From positions 1-8,975 of the forward strand of contig URWH01000070.1 in NCBI GenBank assembly GCA_900551515.1: 8,975 nt of DNA, in the 5' to 3' direction. Source of the DNA: an uncultured Porphyromonadaceae bacterium (GTDB taxonomy: Bacteria > Bacteroidota > Bacteroidia > Bacteroidales > Muribaculaceae). A program made the translations under genes and the position numbers. Position 1 is the first letter of the stretch. Every line of letters begins with the position of its first letter. The notes beneath the pieces are model-generated. The model did no database searches, was not told the origin of the DNA, and saw nothing but the letters and a program-made list of their open reading frames with translations. Below are positions 1 to 5,346 of the stretch, in pieces.

Positions 1-1
1 C

Positions 2-328
2 TACGACGTGCTCAACGCCCTCGACCTCTACCCCAAAGATGCAACGACCGGCACCCAGCTGATGTTCACCAACTTCGGCCCCGCCGAAGCCACAGCCTCC
101 ATGAAAATGCTCAAGGAGGTGCGCGCCGCCGGAATCCGTGCCGAAATCTATCCCGATGCCGCCAAGATGAAAAAGCAGATGGGCCGCGCCGACGCACTCG
201 CCATCCCCTACGTGGCGATCGTGGGCGAATCGGAGCTATCACACAACAAGCTCACCCTTAAGAACATGACCACCGGCGAACAGAAACTGCTCACTGTCTC
301 GGAGGCGATTGCCGAGATCCTCGGATGA
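2..328 (+). CDS. hisS: Histidine--tRNA ligase, C-terminal part (5' end outside window)
   Basis: Partial gene, open at the left edge; the frame is entered at base 2 (TAC GAC GTG) and ends at TGA 326-328. The roughly 108 residues seen match the C-terminal anticodon-binding domain of class IIa histidyl-tRNA synthetase, the alpha/beta domain that recognises the tRNA-His anticodon in the cytoplasm. Visible landmarks are [11 protein letters not shown] at the junction with the catalytic core, a first beta strand [10 protein letters not shown], the helix [18 protein letters not shown], and the strand [12 protein letters not shown] followed by [11 protein letters not shown], typical of this domain. 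The catalytic class II motifs lie upstream of the window and cannot be checked. No clear intrinsic terminator follows the stop. The next transcription unit has its own promoter, so hisS is probably not co-transcribed with pheA by design. Confidence 0.9.
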   Translation, partial: YDVLNALDLYPKDATTGTQLMFTNFGPAEATASMKMLKEVRAAGIRAEIYPDAAKMKKQMGRADALAIPYVAIVGESELSHNKLTLKNMTTGEQKLLTVSEAIAEILG

Positions 329-380
329 TTCAGTCAGAGCCGTCTCTATAATATCAGTTAAGGCAAAACGTCAAAAATCA

Positions 381-419
381 TTGCAATTTGTGTTAAATCC
401 GCATCATTCCTTTGCAATT
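381..419. repeat. Direct repeat TTGCAATT (381-388 and 412-419) around the pheA-operon promoter
   Basis: The 8-mer TTGCAATT occurs twice, with starts 31 bases apart, close to three helical turns. Its core TTGCAA is palindromic. The second copy overlaps the proposed -33 TTTG element (411-414), and the first lies about one promoter length upstream. This arrangement could be a regulator site, but the region is AT-rich and the repeat is short, so chance is a fair explanation. Confidence 0.3.
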
Positions 420-441
420 GTAAAAATTAACATTAACTTTG
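411..441 (+). promoter_or_regulatory. Bacteroidetes-type promoter for the Phe/Tyr operon
   Basis: TTTG at 411-414 and TAACTTTG at 434-441 are separated by 19 bases. This is an exact match to the Bacteroidetes housekeeping sigma consensus (-33 TTTG, 19-21 bases, -7 TAnnTTTG). It lies just upstream of the Phe/Tyr-rich leader ORF. With the usual distance from the -7 box, transcription should start about at 444-448, only a few bases before the leader ATG at 450. The start point is inferred, not seen. Confidence 0.75.
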
Positions 442-449
442 CCATCAAT

Positions 450-524
450 ATGACACGATTTTATGCATACCGTTATTATGGATTTTATTTCTACGGAATA
501 AAACCGGGTGCCCGCGTGTCATGA
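450..524 (+). CDS. Phe/Tyr leader peptide of the pheA operon attenuator (24 aa)
   Basis: A 24-codon ORF from ATG 450 to TGA 522-524. Residues 4-15 read FYAYRYYGFYFY: 9 of 12 are aromatic (3 Phe, 6 Tyr), followed by GIKPGARVS. It sits directly behind a promoter and upstream of an intrinsic terminator and of the operon that makes Phe and Tyr. This is the arrangement of classical leader-peptide attenuation, as in enterobacterial pheA. Its job would be to report charged tRNA-Phe and tRNA-Tyr by ribosome stalling, not to act as a protein. The reading frame is open further upstream to 309, but no upstream start has promoter support, and the promoter places the RNA 5' end next to this ATG. No Shine-Dalgarno sequence precedes it. 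Aromatic codons are mostly TTT and TAT, while TTC is the common Phe codon in the GC-rich genes downstream. Confidence 0.85.
   Translation: MTRFYAYRYYGFYFYGIKPGARVS
483..503 (+). other. Candidate early (pause) hairpin inside the leader ORF
   Basis: TTTTATT at 483-489 and AATAAAA at 497-503 are perfect 7-bp complements around a 7-base loop. The stem covers the last Phe-Tyr-Phe-Tyr codons (483-494). In an attenuator this could serve as the first hairpin that pauses RNA polymerase while the ribosome catches up. It is made only of A-U pairs, so it is weak; its role is inferred from position. Confidence 0.35.
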
Positions 525-565
525 TGATCGCACAATCTGAAACCATTGATAATGCAGAATCCCGG
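504..565 (+). promoter_or_regulatory. Candidate antiterminator pairing (504-511 with 554-565)
   Basis: CCGGGTGC at 504-511 can pair with GCA (554-556) plus CCCGG (561-565), giving 5 + 3 base pairs around a 4-base bulge (GAAT, 557-560). This uses up the 5' arm of the terminator stem (557-565), so the two structures exclude each other. The upstream strand lies in the codons just after the Phe/Tyr run. A ribosome stalled on the early part of the run would leave it free, and one at the stop codon (522) would cover it. This is a hand-folded model. Confidence 0.5.
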
Positions 566-593
566 ACTCACATAAGCCCGGGATTCACTTTTT
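557..593 (+). terminator. Intrinsic terminator (attenuator) before pheA
   Basis: GAATCCCGG at 557-565 and CCGGGATTC at 578-586 form a perfect 9-bp stem with a 12-base loop, followed by a run of five T at 589-593. It lies 32 bases after the leader stop codon and 39 bases before the pheA ATG. It therefore cannot be the end of a normal upstream gene and is best read as the attenuation terminator of the leader RNA. Confidence 0.8.
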
Positions 594-632
594 AAACCGT
601 AAACAAGCTATCGGAGATTACAATACGACGAA

Positions 633-1496
633 ATGAAACGATTAGTGACCATACAAGGTATCGAAGGATGCTACCACGATGCGGCGGCCCGCGATTACTT
701 CCAGGCGAGGAGCAACGGCGCCGACGAAGTGGAGGTGATCCCGTGTGCCACATTCGACTCGATGTTCGAGCGCCTCGACACCGATCCGGCTGTCATTGGC
801 ATCATGGCCATCGAGAACACCATAGCCGGCGCGCTGCTTCAGAACCATGAACTGCTGCGCCGCAGCTCGCTCACCATCGTAGGCGAACACAAGATGCGCA
901 TCTCCCATGTCCTTGCCGCCCTCCCCGGCCAGACTATAGCCGACATCACCGAAGTCAACTCCCATCCCATGGCGTTGATGCAGTGCGAGCAGTTTCTCCG
1001 CGCCCATCCCGCGATAAAGATTGCCGAGTGCTTCGACACCGCAGGCAGCGCACGCATGATAGCTCAGGAGAATCTCACGGGTCATGCCGCGATCTGCGGC
1101 CGTTATGCCGCCGAACTTTACGGGCTCGACATCCTCGCCGAAAGCATCGAGACCAACAAACGCAACTTCACGCGCTTCCTCATCCTTGCCGACCCTCTCG
1201 CAGCCGATTCACTGCGTCCGCGGCAGGATCTGCTCGACAAATCGTCGGTGGCTTTCACCCTGCCACACACCCAGGGCGCCTTGTCGAAAGTGCTGACGAT
1301 CCTTTCGTTCTACGACATGAACCTCTCGAAAATCCAGTCGATGCCCATTATCGGGCGCGAATGGGAATACCGCTTCTACGTCGACCTCACCTTCAAAAGC
1401 TACGCACGCTATCTCAAAGCCATCGATGCCGTGCGTCCGCTCATCACCGATTTGAAAATTCTTGGAGAATACAGCCAGTGCCTCAATGAAATCTGA
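633..1496 (+). CDS. pheA: Prephenate dehydratase with C-terminal ACT domain
   Basis: Converts prephenate to phenylpyruvate, the committed step to phenylalanine, in the cytoplasm. The 287 residues fit a stand-alone dehydratase without a chorismate mutase domain. The N-terminus KRLVTIQGIEGCYHDAAARDYF is the usual first strand and helix. IENTIAGALLQNH (60-72) is the Bacteroidetes form of the IENS motif. The catalytic TRF motif is present at 180-182. An ACT domain follows at about 205-284, with QGAL at 214-217 and QSMP at 235-238 in place of the classical PGAL and ESRP Phe-binding motifs. The ATG at 633 has no strong Shine-Dalgarno sequence, as is usual in this phylum. The gene is first in the operon, behind the attenuator, and overlaps the next gene by 11 bases. 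Confidence 0.93.
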   Translation: MKRLVTIQGIEGCYHDAAARDYFQARSNGADEVEVIPCATFDSMFERLDTDPAVIGIMAIENTIAGALLQNHELLRRSSLTIVGEHKMRISHVLAALPGQTIADITEVNSHPMALMQCEQFLRAHPAIKIAECFDTAGSARMIAQENLTGHAAICGRYAAELYGLDILAESIETNKRNFTRFLILADPLAADSLRPRQDLLDKSSVAFTLPHTQGALSKVLTILSFYDMNLSKIQSMPIIGREWEYRFYVDLTFKSYARYLKAIDAVRPLITDLKILGEYSQCLNEI

Positions 1497-2688
1497 AAAC
1501 GAAATCCCCGCCCCCACAATCATACCGGCCGACCGCGTCGGTGAGATCCGTGAATACTACTTCTCGCAACGCCTGCGCGAAGTGGCACGCCTCAACGCCG
1601 AAGGCCGCGACATCATCTCGCTCGGCATCGGCGGCCCCGACCGTCCGCCTCAGGCCGAAGTCATCGAAACCCTTTGTGAAAACGCCCGCCGCGACGACAC
1701 CCACAGCTATCAGCCCTCCACCGGCCTCCCCCAGCTCCGTCAGGCCTATGCCCGATGGTATGCGCACCACTACGGCGTGACGCTCGACCCCGACAAAGAG
1801 ATCCTGCCGCTGATAGGCTCGAAAGAGGGCGTCCTACAGCTGTCGCTCACCTTCCTCAATCCCGGCGACGGCGTGCTCATACCCAACCCCGGCTACCCCA
1901 CCTATGCGTCGGCAAGCCGTCTTGCGCAAGCCCGCATCCACACCTACGACCTCACCGAAGAGAATGGCTGGAAGCCCGACTTCGATGCCCTCGAGCGCAT
2001 GGATCTCACCGGCGTGAAACTGATGTGGGCCAACTATCCCCACATGCCCACCGGCACACCGGCCACTAAGGAGGTCTTCGAACGCCTGATCGATTTCGGT
2101 CTGCGCCACGGCATTGTGATAGCCCACGACAACCCCTACAGCTTCATCCTCAACGACCGGCCCCTGAGCATCATGCAGACGCCGCGTGCCAAAGAGATAG
2201 CCATAGAGCTCAACTCGCTCAGCAAAAGCCACAACATGGCCGGATGGCGTATGGCCATGCTCACCTCCAACCCCACCTTCGTCGGATGGGTCCTGAAAGT
2301 GAAATCCAACATCGACAGCGGCCAGTTCCGGCCGATGATGATGGCAGCCGCCCGTGCTCTCGAAGCACCTCAGCAATGGTATGACTCGGTCAACGCCACA
2401 TACGCCGGCCGTCGTGTCATCGCCGAACAGATCATGGATGCCCTCGGCTGCCGCTTCGACCCTGCCCAGCGCGGCCTCTTCCTCTGGGGACGCATCCCCG
2501 ACGACGAGCCTTCGTCGGAAGCTATGGCCGACCGACTGCTCTATGAAGCCGGCGTGTTCATCACCCCCGGATTCATCTTCGGATCCAACGGCGAACGCTA
2601 TATCCGCATCTCGCTATGCGCCACTGAAGAAAATCTCAGACGCGCCTTACAGCGCATCACCCTACACAATCAACAAAGGAACAAATGA
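1486..2688 (+). CDS. PLP-dependent class I/II aminotransferase (probable aromatic aminotransferase)
   Basis: A fold type I aminotransferase of 400 residues, expected to transfer the amino group to phenylpyruvate and/or 4-hydroxyphenylpyruvate as the last step to Phe and Tyr. That substrate is inferred from its place between pheA and tyrA; sequence similarity alone would also allow the LL-diaminopimelate/aspartate aminotransferase groups. Motifs: NPGYPTY (134-140), NYPHMPTG (183-190), AHDNPY (213-218, with PLP-binding Asp215 and Tyr218), SLSKSHNMAGWR (244-255, with Schiff-base Lys247), and the substrate carboxylate-binding Arg374 in RISLC. The residue before PTG is Met187, where most relatives have the Asn that contacts the PLP ring oxygen. 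The ATG at 1486 is preferred over an in-frame TTG at 1462, which would only add residues inside the pheA overlap. The stop overlaps the next start as ATGA. Confidence 0.85.
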   Translation: MKSENEIPAPTIIPADRVGEIREYYFSQRLREVARLNAEGRDIISLGIGGPDRPPQAEVIETLCENARRDDTHSYQPSTGLPQLRQAYARWYAHHYGVTLDPDKEILPLIGSKEGVLQLSLTFLNPGDGVLIPNPGYPTYASASRLAQARIHTYDLTEENGWKPDFDALERMDLTGVKLMWANYPHMPTGTPATKEVFERLIDFGLRHGIVIAHDNPYSFILNDRPLSIMQTPRAKEIAIELNSLSKSHNMAGWRMAMLTSNPTFVGWVLKVKSNIDSGQFRPMMMAAARALEAPQQWYDSVNATYAGRRVIAEQIMDALGCRFDPAQRGLFLWGRIPDDEPSSEAMADRLLYEAGVFITPGFIFGSNGERYIRISLCATEENLRRALQRITLHNQQRNK

Positions 2689-3770
2689 AAGATCTCCAAC
2701 CCATAACATTTCCGGGCATCGACCCCTCCAAACCGCTCATCATCGCCGGCCCGTGCAGTGCCGAGACCTGCGATCAGGTGATGGACACCGCCCGTCAGCT
2801 CTCCTCCAACGGCATCCGCATATTCCGTGCCGGCATCTGGAAACCGCGCACCAAGCCGGGCGGCTTCGAAGGCGTCGGCGCTCCCGGACTCGAATGGCTC
2901 CGCGACGTCCGCGAAGCAACCGGCATGTACACCTCCACCGAAGTAGCCAACAAGCGCCACGTGAAAGAAGCGCTCGCCGCCGGCGTCGACATCATCTGGA
3001 TAGGCGCCCGCACCTCGGCCAACCCCTTCGCCATGCAGGAGATAGCCGACACGCTGAAAGCCTCCGGCCGCGCCGAAGAGCTCACGGTGCTCGTGAAGAA
3101 TCCGGTGAATCCCGACCTTGAACTGTGGGTCGGCGCCCTCCAGCGCATCTACAACGCCGGCGTCCGCCGCCTCGGAGCCATACACCGCGGCTTCTCCACC
3201 TACGGCAAGCACATCTACCGCAACGTGCCCCAGTGGCACATTCCCATCGAACTGCGTCTGCGCTATCCCGACCTGCCTATCATCTGCGACCCCTCGCACA
3301 TCGGCGGCAAGCGTGAGCTCATAGCCCCGCTCGCGCAACAGGCCATGGACATGGGCTTCAACGGCCTGATCATCGAAAGCCACTGCGACCCCGACAACGC
3401 ATGGAGCGACGCCGCACAGCAAGTGACGCCGGAGATCCTCAACTTCATCCTCAACACTCTCGTGATCCGCGATTCGCACCAGACCACCGAGAGCCTGACG
3501 CTGCTCCGACAGCAGATCGACCGCATCGACAACGAGCTGCTCGACATCCTGTCGAAACGAATGGGCGTGTCGCGCGACATCGGACGCTACAAGAAAGAGC
3601 ACCGCATGCCTGTCGTCCAGGCCGGACGCTACAACGACGTCATACGCTCGCGCGTCAGCGCCGGCGAAGAGATGGGCATGAGCCCCGACTTTCTGAAAAC
3701 AGTTCTGCTCGCCATCCACGACGAATCGGTGCGCCAGCAGATTGAAATAATCAACGACCGACAGAAATGA
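2685..3770 (+). CDS. Bifunctional 3-deoxy-7-phosphoheptulonate synthase / chorismate mutase
   Basis: A fusion of 361 residues. The N-terminal part (about 1-262) is a type I-beta DAHP synthase, which joins phosphoenolpyruvate and erythrose 4-phosphate to start the shikimate pathway: AGPCSAE (21-27), KPRT (53-56), WIGART (105-110), KNPVNPD (138-144), GAIHRGFS (164-171), DPSHIGG (202-208) and IIESHCDPD (229-237). Likely metal ligands are Cys24, His205, Glu231 and Asp242, placed by analogy with the Thermotoga enzyme. The C-terminal part (about 268-355) is an AroQ-type chorismate mutase, with LRQQIDRIDNELLDILSKRM and IGRYKKEH, making prephenate for both pheA and tyrA. In the Prevotella homologue of this architecture the mutase domain also mediates feedback inhibition of the synthase by prephenate; the same is expected here. 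It is translationally coupled on both sides by ATGA overlaps, and an AAAGGA at 2675-2680 could serve as ribosome-binding site. Confidence 0.93.
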   Translation: MKDLQPITFPGIDPSKPLIIAGPCSAETCDQVMDTARQLSSNGIRIFRAGIWKPRTKPGGFEGVGAPGLEWLRDVREATGMYTSTEVANKRHVKEALAAGVDIIWIGARTSANPFAMQEIADTLKASGRAEELTVLVKNPVNPDLELWVGALQRIYNAGVRRLGAIHRGFSTYGKHIYRNVPQWHIPIELRLRYPDLPIICDPSHIGGKRELIAPLAQQAMDMGFNGLIIESHCDPDNAWSDAAQQVTPEILNFILNTLVIRDSHQTTESLTLLRQQIDRIDNELLDILSKRMGVSRDIGRYKKEHRMPVVQAGRYNDVIRSRVSAGEEMGMSPDFLKTVLLAIHDESVRQQIEIINDRQK

Positions 3771-4540
3771 AACTACTGATTCTTGGCGCAGGCAAGATGG
3801 GCACCTTCTTCTGCGACCTTCTTTCGCCCGAACATCAGGTGGCCGTCTACGACCCCAACCCCGACCGTCTGCGCTTCACCTACGGGGTGGAGCGGTTTGA
3901 CGATCTCAACCAGGTCGACGCCTTTGGTGCCGAAATGGTGATCAACGCAGCCACCGTGCGCCACACGCTCGACGCTTTCCGGCAGGTGATGCCGCACATC
4001 CCCGCCAACTGCATACTCTCCGACATAGCATCCGTGAAGACCGGACTGCCGGAATTCTACGCCGAATGCGGCCACCCGTTCGCATCCACCCACCCTATGT
4101 TCGGCCCCACGTTCGCCTCCCTCAGCAATCTGGCCAACGAAAACGCCATCATCATCACCGAAGGCGACCACATGGCGCGCCTCTTTTTCCGCGACATCTA
4201 CCGCCGCCTCGGCCTCAACATCGTTGACTACAGCTTTGAGCAGCACGACAAGACGATAGCCTACTCGCTCTCCATCCCGTTTGCGTCGACACTCGTCTTT
4301 GCATCCGTGATGAAGCATCAGGACGCGCCGGGCACCACGTTCAAGCGCCATCTCGCCATAGCCCGCGGACTGATGAGCGAGGACGACTTCCTGCTCTCCG
4401 AAATCCTGTTCAACCCCAACACGCCCGAGCAGCTCCGGCGCATCCGCGAGCAACTGGCTCAGCTTCAGGATATAGTGGAGCAGCGCGATTCGCAGGCCAT
4501 GGCCGATTATCTCCACGGAATACGGGAGAATCTGAAGTAA
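3767..4540 (+). CDS. tyrA: Prephenate dehydrogenase, short form without regulatory domain
   Basis: Oxidatively decarboxylates prephenate to 4-hydroxyphenylpyruvate on the tyrosine branch. The 257 residues contain an N-terminal Rossmann fold with GAGKMG (7-12). The acidic Asp29 at the end of the second strand (VAVYDPNPDR) suggests NAD rather than NADP. SDIASVKT (85-92) and STHPMFGP (107-114, catalytic His109) are the family hallmarks. QHDKTIAYSLSIPF (159-172) starts the helical dimerisation domain. No ACT or other C-terminal sensor domain follows, so tyrosine feedback at this enzyme is not evident. The start overlaps the preceding stop as ATGA. It is the last gene of the aromatic operon, followed by a 12-bp inverted repeat. 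Confidence 0.9.
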   Translation: MKLLILGAGKMGTFFCDLLSPEHQVAVYDPNPDRLRFTYGVERFDDLNQVDAFGAEMVINAATVRHTLDAFRQVMPHIPANCILSDIASVKTGLPEFYAECGHPFASTHPMFGPTFASLSNLANENAIIITEGDHMARLFFRDIYRRLGLNIVDYSFEQHDKTIAYSLSIPFASTLVFASVMKHQDAPGTTFKRHLAIARGLMSEDDFLLSEILFNPNTPEQLRRIREQLAQLQDIVEQRDSQAMADYLHGIRENLK

Positions 4541-4565
4541 TCCGACGGGATCATTCTATTTTTTC

Positions 4566-4600
4566 ACGCGGCAATGTAACTATTCGGGACATTGCCGCGT
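4566..4600. repeat. Perfect 12-bp inverted repeat after tyrA (possible terminator)
   Basis: ACGCGGCAATGT at 4566-4577 and ACATTGCCGCGT at 4589-4600 are perfect complements around an 11-base loop, 25 bases after the tyrA stop. The stem is strong enough to end the aromatic operon, but no T run follows it on the + strand; the only T run (4559-4564) lies before the stem. It may be a U-less terminator, an mRNA-end protecting hairpin, or an operator for the transporter operon, whose first gene starts 45 bases later. Confidence 0.55.
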
Positions 4601-4609
4601 CTAACATAA

Positions 4610-4619
4610 CAAAACGTCA
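4610..4619 (+). repeat. CAAAACGTCA, one of three copies in the window
   Basis: The 10-mer CAAAACGTCA occurs at 364-373, 4610-4619 and 7847-7856. Each copy lies in one of the three longest non-coding gaps, 85, 26 and 8 bases before the next start codon (leader ORF, ABC ATPase, adaptor). I saw no copy in coding sequence or on the other strand. No known factor is recognised. Confidence 0.3.
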
Positions 4620-4645
4620 ACAACACCGTCATTCACCACATCGCA

Positions 4646-5346
4646 ATGATCATCCGCCTCAACGACATCAACAAGACCTACCCCGGCGCCGTGCCGCTCC
4701 ACGTGCTCAAAGGCATCAATCTCGAAATAGACCGCGGCGAATTCGTGTCGATCATGGGAGCGTCGGGCTCAGGCAAGTCCACACTGCTCAACATCATAGG
4801 TATCCTTGACAACTACGACACAGGCGAATATATCCTCGACGGCACGCTCATAAAGAATCTGAGCGAAAACCGGGCCGCCGAGCTGCGCAACCGCATGATA
4901 GGGTTTGTGTTTCAGTCGTTCAACCTCATCAACTACAAAGACGCTGTGGAAAATGTGGCGCTGCCGCTCTACTATCAGGGCATTCCGCGCCGGCGCCGCA
5001 ACATGATGGCGATGGAACAGCTCGAGCGCATGGGGCTTGCCGACCGCGCCCACCATCTGCCCTCCGAGATGTCGGCGGCCAGAAACAGCGCGTCGCCATA
5101 GCCCGCGCCCTCATCACCCGTCCGTCGATAATCCTTGCCGACGAGCCTACCGGCGCACTCGACTCCCACACTTCGAAAGAAGTGATGAACGTGTTCCGCG
5201 AACTCAACGATCAGGGCATGACCATCGTGCTTGTGACTCACGACCCCGGCGTCGGCGCCCAGACCGGACGGATAATCCGGATATCCGACGGCACCATCAT
5301 CTCCGGCTCAACGGAAGCACCCTCTGAAAACTCCAGCAAATGTTAG
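4646..5346 (+). pseudogene. ABC transporter ATP-binding protein (MacB/LolD type), frameshifted in the signature motif
   Basis: ATPase subunit of a MacB-like exporter. The first frame encodes Walker A GASGSGKST (38-46), the Q-loop VFQSFNL (Gln90) and LPSEMS, then runs off to a stop at 5099-5101 after 151 codons. The rest of the protein continues in the -1 frame from about 5074: [13 protein letters not shown], Walker [12 protein letters not shown], the H-loop VTHD, ending at TAG 5344-5346. Restoring one G in the GG at 5074-5075 (GG to GGG) recreates SGGQ and gives 233 residues, a normal length for the family. No slippery heptamer lies at the junction, so programmed frameshifting is unlikely. 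All motifs downstream are intact, which points to a sequencing or assembly error or a very recent mutation. The restored stop overlaps the next gene by 7 bases. Confidence 0.88.

Noticed and set aside
309..449. Upstream extension of the leader ORF (open frame of 71 codons ending at 524)
   Set aside because: It starts inside hisS and crosses the promoter. Only the 24 codons from ATG 450 are downstream of the expected RNA start and carry the aromatic run.
329..632. T-box or metabolite riboswitch in the pheA leader
   Set aside because: No T-box specifier or antiterminator consensus and no known aptamer was recognised; the aromatic leader ORF with terminator explains the region.
1462..1485. In-frame TTG at 1462 as the aminotransferase start
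   Set aside because: It adds eight residues with no family similarity inside the pheA coding end. ATG 1486 gives a normal overlap and length.
2670..3719. Antisense open frame of 349 codons opposite the DAHP synthase fusion
   Set aside because: GC-rich codon-bias shadow; the + strand frame has every expected motif and the antisense protein resembles nothing.
4531..4564. TCTG (4531) with TATTTTTT (4557) as a promoter for the transporter operon
   Set aside because: Both boxes have mismatches and the 22-base gap is outside the usual 19-21.
5066..5101. Programmed -1 ribosomal frameshift in the ATPase gene
   Set aside because: No X XXY YYZ slippery heptamer at the needed place and no clear stimulatory structure; a lost base explains the sequence better.
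5037..5327. Open frame of 96 codons overlapping the frameshifted ATPase
   Set aside because: It is in a third frame, Arg/Pro-rich without any ABC motif; the true continuation is the -1 frame from about 5074 to 5346.
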